From Savagea serpentis (GTDB lineage Bacteria; Bacillota; Bacilli; Bacillales_A; Planococcaceae), in contig NZ_JADKPV010000001.1 in NCBI RefSeq assembly GCF_015351395.1, positions 558,001 to 622,000 on the forward strand: a stretch of 64,000 bases of DNA, read 5' to 3'. The translations under genes and the position numbers were made by a program. Every line of letters starts with the position of its first letter. Within the stretch, counting starts at the first letter, position 1. Below the pieces are notes generated by a model that saw only the letters and a program-made list of their open reading frames with translations, was not told the DNA's origin and made no database searches. This document shows, piece by piece, positions 49,580 to 57,375 of the stretch.

Positions 49580-50159
49580 ATGGAAAATTGCTTTCTTTGT
49601 ATTGTTATTCCTTCTCGTACTCATCGTCGGCATTATTTATTGGAAAGTGTTTGCGGTAAGCGCGAGTGCACCGATTCAAGAAGAGCCACTGAATTTAGAA
49701 GAGAAGAGAACATTGCAAGTACAAACGACGAGAGAAGATTTTGAAGCGATTGCGAACACGTATATGCAACGAGCGATTCCGAAAGACACGCCAATCGATG
49801 TTGATTTGCGCGTAGAAGATGAAATTATTTTAAGCGGAGAAGTGCCATTTTTTACGAGCTTAATTCCAGTGAGCTTATATTTTGACCCTGTCCCAACAGA
49901 AGAAGGAAATTTAATGCTCAATCAAACGAAATTGGAAGTCGGGCGTTTGAATGTTTCGCCAAGAGCTGTGTTAAAAGTCATTCGAGATACGGAAGCATTG
50001 CCAACGTGGATGGAAGTACAGCCAAAAGAAGAACGTATTTTCATCAACCTAGATCGCATTCCATTTGCCAATGGGATTGAAGTGCGCGTACATGCGATTG
50101 ATTTACCGAACGATCACATTCAACTGGACGTAGCGGTTCCAGTAGGAGAGGGGAAATGA
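49572..50159 (+). CDS. ypmS: YpmS-family membrane-anchored protein
   Basis: The 195-residue protein has one N-terminal membrane helix (residues 5-27) and an extracytoplasmic domain with repeated strand-rich segments (VDLRVEDEIILSGEVPFF, ISLYFDPVP-like). This matches DUF2140/YpmS. The function is unknown; tight overlap with the ypmR-like lipoprotein gene (8 bases) suggests a joint envelope role. Confidence 0.8.
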   Translation: MNKWKIAFFVLLFLLVLIVGIIYWKVFAVSASAPIQEEPLNLEEKRTLQVQTTREDFEAIANTYMQRAIPKDTPIDVDLRVEDEIILSGEVPFFTSLIPVSLYFDPVPTEEGNLMLNQTKLEVGRLNVSPRAVLKVIRDTEALPTWMEVQPKEERIFINLDRIPFANGIEVRVHAIDLPNDHIQLDVAVPVGEGK

Positions 50160-50161
50160 TG

Positions 50162-50686
50162 ATGGAAAAAGCGATATTTGCTGGAGGATGTTTTTGGTGC
50201 ATGGTGAAGCCTTTTCATAAATATGATGGGGTAAAACAAGTCGTATCTGGATACACGGGCGGTCATACAGTGAATCCGACGTATGAAGAGGTATGTTCTA
50301 ATGAGACCGGACATCGTGAAGCGATTGAAATCACATTTGATCCGAGTGTAATAACGTACGAGGAGCTTGTCACGATTTTTTGGAAGCAAATTGACCCGAC
50401 GAACCCGAACGGCCAATTTGGGGACCTTGGCGATTCTTATAAAACGGCGATTTATTACATGGACGCTACGCAAAAAGAAATTGCAGAACGTTCAAAGTAT
50501 GAGTTAGAAGAGACGGGTCTTTTCAAAAGTCCAATTGTGACGGATATATTACCTGCGTCAACATTTTATCCAGCAGAAGAACATCACCAAGATTATTATC
50601 AAAAACAACCGTTTCACTATGAACGCTATGCATACGGCTCAGGTCGCGTACCGTTTTTACAACGGGTATGGGGGGATAAAGAATGA
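50162..50686 (+). CDS. msrA: peptide-methionine (S)-S-oxide reductase MsrA
   Basis: The roughly 174-residue enzyme repairs oxidised methionine (S epimer). The active-site GGCFWCM lies at residues 7-13, and the family blocks [24 protein letters not shown] (near 30-53) and [18 protein letters not shown] (near 70-90) follow. Three tandem ATGs (50156, 50159, 50162) are possible; GAGGGG spacing favours the last two. The last ATG is given. It overlaps msrB by four bases. Confidence 0.93.
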   Translation: MEKAIFAGGCFWCMVKPFHKYDGVKQVVSGYTGGHTVNPTYEEVCSNETGHREAIEITFDPSVITYEELVTIFWKQIDPTNPNGQFGDLGDSYKTAIYYMDATQKEIAERSKYELEETGLFKSPIVTDILPASTFYPAEEHHQDYYQKQPFHYERYAYGSGRVPFLQRVWGDKE

Positions 50687-51120
50687 CAGAAGAATTGAAA
50701 AAGAAACTGACACCGATGCAGTATCATGTGACACAAGAAAATGGGACAGAACCTCCGTTCCAAAATGAGTACGATGCTCATTTTGAAGAAGGGATTTATG
50801 TCGATGTCATTAGCGGGAAGCCACTCTTTAGTTCAAGGGATAAATACGATGCAGGGTGCGGTTGGCCGGCGTTCACTCGTCCGATTGAAAAGATGGAAGT
50901 GACGGAGCATTTCGATACGAGCTTCGGCATGCGCCGCGTAGAAGTTCGCAGTAAAGAAGCGGACGCTCACCTCGGGCACGTCTTTGAAGATGGTCCAGAA
51001 GAAGAAGGTGGGTTACGTTATTGCATTAACTCGGCAGCATTACGTTTCATTCCTGTCGATGAGTTGGAAGCGGAAGGATACGGGGCTTACGTTGCGTTAT
51101 TTAAGGATGACGCGCGATGA
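50683..51120 (+). CDS. msrB: peptide-methionine (R)-S-oxide reductase MsrB
   Basis: The 145-residue enzyme repairs the R epimer of methionine sulfoxide. It has [11 protein letters not shown] (near residue 65), the [10 protein letters not shown] block near 100 and the catalytic Cys in [13 protein letters not shown] near 118. It lacks the two CxxC zinc pairs of some MsrB types. It is coupled to msrA upstream and yozE downstream by ATGA overlaps. Confidence 0.94.
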   Translation: MTEELKKKLTPMQYHVTQENGTEPPFQNEYDAHFEEGIYVDVISGKPLFSSRDKYDAGCGWPAFTRPIEKMEVTEHFDTSFGMRRVEVRSKEADAHLGHVFEDGPEEEGGLRYCINSAALRFIPVDELEAEGYGAYVALFKDDAR

Positions 51121-51374
51121 TTCGAACGTTTTATGAATATGTCATGACGTATCGGGGCGAACAGCAGCGTTCAGAAGAAGGAGCATTCGCTGAAGCTGCT
51201 TTCCGCGATCCGAGCTTCCCGAAGCAGTCGACAAGTTTTGAGGAGTTGTCTCGCTATGTGGAAGAAACGGAAATCGAAGGACTGGAAGCGGCTGTCTTTG
51301 ACGATTTGTACCAAAAGTACGAAGAGCTCCATTTGCATGAAAGACCGATACTTCCGTTGCAATATGAGGAGTAA
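51117..51374 (+). CDS. yozE: YozE-family small SAM-like protein
   Basis: This 85-residue, mostly helical acidic protein belongs to the YozE_SAM-like family ([12 protein letters not shown] start, then [19 protein letters not shown]). Members have a sterile-alpha-motif-like bundle and unknown function. It overlaps msrB by four bases, in the order known from Bacillus. Confidence 0.85.
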   Translation: MIRTFYEYVMTYRGEQQRSEEGAFAEAAFRDPSFPKQSTSFEELSRYVEETEIEGLEAAVFDDLYQKYEELHLHERPILPLQYEE

Positions 51375-51418
51375 ACGAGTATCATTAGTGTTGAAATTTG
51401 AAAGCGAGGTATTTTAAA

Positions 51419-52126
51419 ATGAGTGTACATATTAATGCGAAACAAGGCGAAATTGCAGAAACGATTTTATTACCAGGAGATCCATTGCGTGCGAAATATA
51501 TTGCGGAGACGTATTTAGAAGACGTCGTCCAATACAACGATGTGCGCAATATGTTTGGATATACAGGCACGTACAAAGGCCACCGTATTTCAGTTCAAGG
51601 AACAGGGATGGGTGTACCGTCGATTTCGATTTACGTTAATGAATTAATGACGGAATACAATGTCCAAAACTTGATCCGTGTCGGTACATGTGGCGCGATT
51701 CGTGAAGACGTAAATGTGCGCGACGTCATCATCGGGCAATCTGCCTCAACGAACTCATCGATCATTCAAAACTTCTTCCCGAATGTATCGTATGCACCGA
51801 CAGCAGACTTCGGTTTGTTGAAAGATGCTTACGACGCAGCGATTGCAAAAGATTTGCACGTAAAAGTCGGAAATATTTATACAGAAGACTTCTTCTACAA
51901 TGAGCATGCACCGCATGAAGAATTAGCGAAACATGGCATTCTCGGCGTTGAAATGGAAGCAGCGGCACTTTATACACTCGCAGCGAAACATGGGCGTAAA
52001 GCACTTGCGATTTTAACAGTGAGTGACCATATCGTTCGAGGTGAAGTGACGACAGCTGAAGAGCGTCAGACGACATTTAATGACATGATCATCGTAGCGC
52101 TCGAGACAGCAATTAAACAAAAATAA
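51419..52126 (+). CDS. deoD: purine nucleoside phosphorylase DeoD
   Basis: DeoD phosphorolyses purine (deoxy)nucleosides to base and (deoxy)ribose-1-phosphate as a hexamer. The 235-residue product has the [13 protein letters not shown] start, the phosphate-site [12 protein letters not shown] near 86, the [11 protein letters not shown] signature near 180 and catalytic Asp in VSDHIVRGE near 204. GAGGT gives 8-nt spacing to ATG 51419; the in-frame ATG at 51398 lacks a site. Confidence 0.95.
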   Translation: MSVHINAKQGEIAETILLPGDPLRAKYIAETYLEDVVQYNDVRNMFGYTGTYKGHRISVQGTGMGVPSISIYVNELMTEYNVQNLIRVGTCGAIREDVNVRDVIIGQSASTNSSIIQNFFPNVSYAPTADFGLLKDAYDAAIAKDLHVKVGNIYTEDFFYNEHAPHEELAKHGILGVEMEAAALYTLAAKHGRKALAILTVSDHIVRGEVTTAEERQTTFNDMIIVALETAIKQK

Positions 52127-52153
52127 TGAAAAGTCACGCTTGTCGTGACTTTT
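52127..52153 (+). terminator. terminator of deoD
   Basis: AAAAGTCACG pairs with CGTGACTTTT around a 5-nt loop, with trailing T. Confidence 0.85.
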
Positions 52154-52190
52154 TCGTGACGAGTTGGATGGAAAGTAGGGGAAACATGTT

Positions 52191-53663
52191 ATGACAGAAA
52201 ATAAAGAAGTGACACCTGCAAAACCTGCAGAACGCTTCATTCGCATGAAACCTTTTCCGTTTGTCATGTTAGTGTTCGGCCTTGTCTTATTGACTGCTGT
52301 TGTCACCTTTTTTGCGTTAACCGTAGGGGAAGACAAAGTGGTAGAAGTCGTAAGTCCACAGTCGACAGAACGTGATGAATTTAAAAAGCTCTATTTTGTC
52401 TACGATGAATTGCAGAAGAAATATTTGCATGACGTCGATGCAAATACCGCAATTGAAGGAGCGATTAACGGAATGGTCGACGCGCTCGGTGACCCGTATA
52501 CGGATTACTTAAATCAAGAAGAAGCGCAGCGCTTAACAGAAAGCATTTCAAGCACATTTGAAGGAATTGGGGCAGAAATTCGCGAATCGGACAATTATAT
52601 TCGCATCGTCTCTCCGATTAAAAACTCACCTGCTGAAAAGGCAGGCTTATTGCCGAATGATTTAATTATGGCGGTGGATGATGAGTCGATTCAAGGATTA
52701 AGTTCAAGTGAAGCGGTCCTTTTAATTCGTGGAGAAAAAGGCTCAGAAGTACGTTTGAAAGTACAACGTGGCGACAACTCAGAGCCATTTGAAGTAAAAG
52801 TCACTCGCGACGTCATTCCGATTGAGTCGGTTTATCCAGAAATGGTAGACGATAAAGTAGGCCACATTCGCATTACGAGTTTTGCTCAAAATACGTACGA
52901 TGAATTACTAGAAGCGATTGAATCACTCGGAGAACAAGGGGCGGAAGGATTCGTCATTGACGTGCGTCAAAACCCAGGCGGTCGTTTAGATACGGCGAAA
53001 TACATTACAGACTTATTCGTGGAAAAAGGAAAGCCAATTTTCCAACAGACGGATAAATCAGGTACGCGTCAAATTACAGAAGCATCAGGTGGTACGAAAA
53101 TTAACGTACCGATTACATTATTAATTGATGACGGCAGTGCATCAGCCTCTGAAATTTTAGCGGGTGCGATTAAAGAGTCTACAGACTATCCGATTATCGG
53201 ATTGAAATCATTCGGTAAAGGGACGGTACAAACACCTGAAGAATTGAAAGATGGCTCGATGTTGAAATTGACGACAGCGAATTGGTTGACGCCAAAAGGC
53301 AATCACATTCATGAAAAAGGAATCGAGCCAGATATTAAAGTCGATTACCCAGAGTATGCGTCATTGCCATTTATTGACCCAGCCGTTCCGTTAAAACGCG
53401 ATATGATTTCCTCTTCTGTAGAAGTGGCGAAAAAATTGTTTATCGCAATCGGATACGATATTCCAGAAGTGAACAGTCAATTTGATGCTTCTTTACAACG
53501 AGCAGTAGAACAACTGCAACGTGAAGGACAATTAGAAGTGACAGGCGAACTTCAAGGGGATACGACATTTTTACTCATGCAAAAAGTGCGTGAACAAATG
53601 ACAGAAGATGATCCACAATTGAAAAAAGCGACAGAAGTATTGTACGAATTAATGAATAAATAA
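52191..53663 (+). CDS. S41-family carboxy-terminal processing protease (CtpA/CtpB-like)
   Basis: The 490-residue product has a membrane anchor near residues 18-43, a PDZ domain (about 105-190, with GLLPNDLIMAVDDESI), and an S41 peptidase core with DVRQNPGG (near 257) and the serine-lysine dyad in DDGSASASEILAGAIKE and KSFGKGTVQ (near 310-345). A C-terminal peptidoglycan-binding-like domain (about 415-485) follows. It would act outside the membrane on envelope or signalling proteins; CtpB of B. subtilis works in sporulation signalling, but the present role is open. Confidence 0.88.
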   Translation: MTENKEVTPAKPAERFIRMKPFPFVMLVFGLVLLTAVVTFFALTVGEDKVVEVVSPQSTERDEFKKLYFVYDELQKKYLHDVDANTAIEGAINGMVDALGDPYTDYLNQEEAQRLTESISSTFEGIGAEIRESDNYIRIVSPIKNSPAEKAGLLPNDLIMAVDDESIQGLSSSEAVLLIRGEKGSEVRLKVQRGDNSEPFEVKVTRDVIPIESVYPEMVDDKVGHIRITSFAQNTYDELLEAIESLGEQGAEGFVIDVRQNPGGRLDTAKYITDLFVEKGKPIFQQTDKSGTRQITEASGGTKINVPITLLIDDGSASASEILAGAIKESTDYPIIGLKSFGKGTVQTPEELKDGSMLKLTTANWLTPKGNHIHEKGIEPDIKVDYPEYASLPFIDPAVPLKRDMISSSVEVAKKLFIAIGYDIPEVNSQFDASLQRAVEQLQREGQLEVTGELQGDTTFLLMQKVREQMTEDDPQLKKATEVLYELMNK

Positions 53664-53671
53664 CAAACAGT

Positions 53672-53703
53672 AGCCAAAGTTCATGCAACTTTGGCTATTT
53701 TTT
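53672..53703 (+). terminator. terminator of the Ctp-like gene
   Basis: AGCCAAAGTT and AACTTTGGCT pair around a short loop, followed by ATTTTTT. Confidence 0.85.
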
Positions 53704-53717
53704 AAGGAGTGTAGACA

Positions 53718-54629
53718 GTGGTAGATGTTTATTTAGTGAGCGGTTTTTTAGGAAGCGGAAAAACGACGCTTCTCATGCGCTTATTGCAACAAGCGAAAGA
53801 AGAAGGAAAGAAACCGGCCGTCTTTATGAATGAGTTTGGAGATACGAATATTGACGGTCAAATGATTGAGACGAAAGACGGCGCGATTCCGATGCGCGAA
53901 ATGTTGAATGGTTGCATTTGTTGTACAGGTTCTGAACAATCGGAAGCGGAAATTCAAACGATTTTAGTCGAGCATCCGGATGTCGATGTATTGTTCATTG
54001 AGACGACAGGAGCGGCTCATCCGGTCGAGGCGCTCGATGCAGTATTTTCACCGCTATTTGCCGATCAAATTACGTTTAAAGGAATTATTACGGTCGTTGA
54101 CTTGCAACGTTTCGCAGCACGTGACCGAATGAGTCCCCAAATGCAAGTGTTGTTTATGGAACAAATTCGACATGCGAACTTTATCGTGGCGAATAAAATG
54201 GATACGTTAACCGATAGTGAACTTGCTTCCGTCATGATTCATTTAGCGCAACTTTTGCCGAATGTGCCACTCGTCCAAACGACAGATGCTAAAGTGAATG
54301 TGCGGGATATTTTTGACTCGTTGCAACAAACGGTTGAAGTGGCGTCGTATGGGGAAACAGAACATGTTCATCACCATTTACAATCGAAGTCATTCATCGT
54401 AGAGCGCCCGGTTCACCGAGAGCGTTTTGAGGAATGGATTCAGCAATTACCGGATTCCGTTTACCGCATGAAAGGGTACGTCCGTCTTGACGAGATACGC
54501 ACGTATTCTGTGCAATACGCATACGGGATGATTCAATGGCTTCCAGAAATGATGAAAATGAAACCAGTGCTCGTCTTTATCGGAGATCACGTTCAAGCAC
54601 TCGACATTCCAGAGTCAATTTATGCATAA
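53718..54629 (+). CDS. COG0523-family G3E GTPase (CobW/YjiA-like metal chaperone)
   Basis: The 303-residue protein has GTPase motifs: P-loop GFLGSGKTTL (near residue 8), a switch EFGDTNIDG near 39, the metal-binding CICC motif (GCICCTGS near 71), a Walker B ETTGAAHP near 100 and the guanine motif NKMD near 160. COG0523 proteins insert or allocate metals such as zinc or cobalt. A histidine-rich stretch (EHVHHHLQ near 215) supports metal handling. The start is GTG 53718 behind AAGGAG. It stands alone, so the client metalloenzyme is unknown. Confidence 0.85.
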   Translation: MVDVYLVSGFLGSGKTTLLMRLLQQAKEEGKKPAVFMNEFGDTNIDGQMIETKDGAIPMREMLNGCICCTGSEQSEAEIQTILVEHPDVDVLFIETTGAAHPVEALDAVFSPLFADQITFKGIITVVDLQRFAARDRMSPQMQVLFMEQIRHANFIVANKMDTLTDSELASVMIHLAQLLPNVPLVQTTDAKVNVRDIFDSLQQTVEVASYGETEHVHHHLQSKSFIVERPVHRERFEEWIQQLPDSVYRMKGYVRLDEIRTYSVQYAYGMIQWLPEMMKMKPVLVFIGDHVQALDIPESIYA

Positions 54630-54630
54630 A

Positions 54631-54672
54631 AAGCGTCACCTTTCTACAAATTGTAGAGCGGTGACGCTTTTT
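54631..54672. terminator. bidirectional terminator between the COG0523 gene and the second MATE gene
   Basis: AAAAGCGTCACC and GGTGACGCTTTTT enclose a loop with an inner TCTACAA/TTGTAGA stem. A and T tracts flank it. Confidence 0.9.
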
Positions 54673-54673
54673 G

Positions 54674-56023
54674 TTAGGCGATGATTTTCCGTTGAACGAT
54701 GCGCAAACGGATGAAGAGGCCGATTGCCCCTAACGTTAACCCTGTAATTAAACCGACCCAATAGCCGTAAGGGCCGAGCGATGTGTATGTCGCCATCACA
54801 TATCCGACAGGGAGGCCGATGACCCAAAAGGAAATGATGGCGGTAATGAATGTCGCATTGACGTCTTTATATCCACGCAACGCCCCTTGAATCGGTGCGA
54901 GCACAGCATCGGATAGCTGGAAGAACGCAGAGAAAATAAAGAACTTTGCGCTCAGCATGATCAGTTGTGCATCCGCTGTATAAATGCTGGCGATTGAATG
55001 ACGGAATGTCAATAAAATCATGATGGATATTAAGCTAAAGAGAAGCGCAACACCGACCGCTAAAAAGCTGTATTCTTTCGCATCTTGCCACGCTTTCGCA
55101 CCGACTGATTGCCCGACGACAATCGTCACACCGAAGGAAATAGAAAGTGGCATCATATATAAGAACGATGTGAAGTTCAAGGCGATTTGATGGGCGGAAA
55201 TAATTTCAGTCGAATACGCATTACTCATCAGTAAAGTAACGGCTGAGAAAATACTCGTTTCAACAAAAATCGCAATGCCGATTGGAATCCCGATCTTCAA
55301 AATATGTCCCCATTCGGCAAAGCGAATGCGCGGCCAATTGAAAAGAAGGCGATACGAAGCGAATTGTCGATTCCATGTGGCAATGGCGACGGCTACGAAA
55401 AAGACGATCCAATACGTAATCCCCGAAGCATATCCTGCCCCTGCTCCACCGAGTTCAGGGAGACCGAATTTCCCGTAAATGAGCATATAGTTTAAAACGA
55501 TATTAATCGGCGCTGTGAGTCCGATAATGAACATTGAAACACGCGTCGCTCCTAACGCATCGAAAAACGAACGGAAGACGGTATACGCAAAGAGTGGGAA
55601 TAACCCGAGACTCATCCCGATTAAATACGACATCGCTACTTCGCGTACGAGTGGTTCTAAGTCGATCATTTGAATGACGCTCGGCAACAGTAAAAAAATG
55701 AGTCCGAAAATGAACAGTGCGAGCGCAATGGAAATGTATAGTCCTTGTTGCACGAGCGGCCGAATGTTTTGTTTTTTGCGCGCTCCGTACTCATGGGCAA
55801 TCAACGGTGTCAGTCCAGACAAAATACCCGCGAGCCCTGTATAGATCGGCATCCATAATGAAGAACCGACCGACACGCCGCCTAAATGGGCGGTATCGTA
55901 TCGTCCAGTCATAACGATATCGAAAAAAGTCATTAAATAAAGCGCAATTTGAGTCATTAAAATCGGCCCAATTATGCGCATGAGGCGATTCGATTTTTCA
56001 CGAATCGGAATCGTTGTATTCAT
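54674..56023 (-). CDS. MATE-family exporter (NorM/YojI-like)
   Basis: The 449-residue protein has 12 membrane segments. NorM-type features include GPILMTQIALYLMTFFDIVMTGRYDT near 15-40, GLTPLIAHEYGARK near 75, and TSIFSAVTLLMSNAYSTE in the second half. Transport of cationic compounds with Na+ or H+ is expected. The position near murG-odhAB recalls yojI in B. subtilis. AAGGAG places the start at ATG 56023, and there is no adjacent regulator. Confidence 0.87.
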   Translation of the reverse strand: MNTTIPIREKSNRLMRIIGPILMTQIALYLMTFFDIVMTGRYDTAHLGGVSVGSSLWMPIYTGLAGILSGLTPLIAHEYGARKKQNIRPLVQQGLYISIALALFIFGLIFLLLPSVIQMIDLEPLVREVAMSYLIGMSLGLFPLFAYTVFRSFFDALGATRVSMFIIGLTAPINIVLNYMLIYGKFGLPELGGAGAGYASGITYWIVFFVAVAIATWNRQFASYRLLFNWPRIRFAEWGHILKIGIPIGIAIFVETSIFSAVTLLMSNAYSTEIISAHQIALNFTSFLYMMPLSISFGVTIVVGQSVGAKAWQDAKEYSFLAVGVALLFSLISIMILLTFRHSIASIYTADAQLIMLSAKFFIFSAFFQLSDAVLAPIQGALRGYKDVNATFITAIISFWVIGLPVGYVMATYTSLGPYGYWVGLITGLTLGAIGLFIRLRIVQRKIIA

Positions 56024-56074
56024 TTTAAAAAACTCCTTCACCCAAAAATTACTTCCATTGTAGCACGAAACTTC

Positions 56075-56083
56075 TGTTATAAT
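56075..56083 (+). promoter_or_regulatory. extended -10 promoter of murG
   Basis: TGTTATAAT is a perfect extended -10 motif 42 bp before the murG start. The -35 is weak. Confidence 0.55.
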
Positions 56084-56124
56084 GGCAGATGGTAGAAAAG
56101 AAAGAAAGAAAAGAGGAATGTACG

Positions 56125-57198
56125 ATGAGTCGTCCGACAATCGTTTTAACAGGCGGCGGCACAGCGGGGCATGTTTCCGTAAATGAAGCGCTCCTGCCAG
56201 AACTGCGTCGCCGTGGATACGACATTCATTATATCGGCTCTTATGAAGGCATTGAAAAAGACATTATGAGCCAATATGAATTTGTCACTTATCATGCGAT
56301 CTCAAGTGGAAAATTGCGCCGTTACATGTCAGCGAAAAACTTCACCGATCCGTTCCGGGTGTTAAATGGAGTTCGTCAAGCATCTCGCCTGCTGAAAAAA
56401 ATTAACCCGAGTGTTGTTTTCTCTAAAGGCGGATTTGTTAGTGTGCCTGTTGCGCTCGCTGCGAAACGTCGCAACATCCCCGTGATAGCACATGAGTCAG
56501 ACGTAACACCTGGTCTTGCGAATAAAATTGCTCTACCATTTGCGAAAACGATTTTTACTGTGTTTGAAGAGACATTGCAACATGTCCCAGCGGAAAAATC
56601 AGCGCATATCGGTCCAATCATTCGTCAAGAGCTGTTTGAAGGAGAGCGTGACCGCGGATTAGCCTTGACGAAATTTGCGGGAGATAAACCCGTTATTATC
56701 GTTATGGGAGGCAGTCAAGGTGCGCGCATTTTAAATGAAAAAATTCGTCTCGCTTTACCTGAGCTTTTGCCAACGTACGACATCATTCACCTTTGTGGAA
56801 AGGGCAATATTGACCGTACGTTAGATGAGCAAAAAGGGTATCGTCAATATGAGTACGTCATGCAGGAGTTACCTGATTTACTTGCGGCTTCCGACTATGC
56901 AATCAGCCGAGCAGGTTCCAATGCGATATTCGAACTTCTCGCTTTATCGATTCCGATGTTGCTCGTGCCGCTATCCGCGGAGCAAAGTCGTGGGGATCAA
57001 TTGCTCAATGCGAACTTATTTAAACAACTCGAAATCGCGAAAGTAATTCAAGAAGAGCAGTTTGAACAATGTGATGTTGTACGAGAGATAGGACTTTTCG
57101 CCGAGGAAGCTCCGAAGATGAAAGACAAAATGGAGACGATGTCGAGCGTAAAAACAGCTTCTCAAGTCGTTGATTTAATACTTTCTAACGCAAAATAA
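56125..57198 (+). CDS. murG: UDP-GlcNAc:lipid I N-acetylglucosaminyltransferase MurG (staphylococcal type)
   Basis: MurG adds GlcNAc to lipid I on the inner face of the membrane, giving lipid II. The 357-residue GT-B enzyme has TGGGTAGHVSVN near residue 8, the lipid-site SSGKLRRY near 63, FSKGGFVSVP near 98, HESDVTPGLANK near 124, the donor-site GGSQGA near 192, and SRAGSNAIFELL near 260. The sequence style matches S. aureus MurG rather than the B. subtilis dcw-cluster MurG, and the gene is outside a dcw cluster. The start is ATG 56125 (AAGAGGA, 7-nt gap). Confidence 0.92.
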   Translation: MSRPTIVLTGGGTAGHVSVNEALLPELRRRGYDIHYIGSYEGIEKDIMSQYEFVTYHAISSGKLRRYMSAKNFTDPFRVLNGVRQASRLLKKINPSVVFSKGGFVSVPVALAAKRRNIPVIAHESDVTPGLANKIALPFAKTIFTVFEETLQHVPAEKSAHIGPIIRQELFEGERDRGLALTKFAGDKPVIIVMGGSQGARILNEKIRLALPELLPTYDIIHLCGKGNIDRTLDEQKGYRQYEYVMQELPDLLAASDYAISRAGSNAIFELLALSIPMLLVPLSAEQSRGDQLLNANLFKQLEIAKVIQEEQFEQCDVVREIGLFAEEAPKMKDKMETMSSVKTASQVVDLILSNAK

Positions 57199-57375
57199 CT
57201 GTTTCGTATGGAAAGTGAAGAAAGCGTGAAGGACAGCGGGCTTTGAACATCTTTATTTGTGAGGAAAGAACTTAGTGCGAAACACTTTCCGTCCCGCCTG
57301 TTAAATGTTATTATGAATATGCAGAAATTAATATAGACAACATGCTGAAAAAGCAAATGTGGAGGTCATATTACA

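Noticed and set aside
57199-57375. Structured RNA between murG and odhA
   Set aside because: Short complementary blocks (GGAAAGTG/CACTTTCC and GCGGG/CCCGC) exist but match no riboswitch class I know and have no terminator or T tract.
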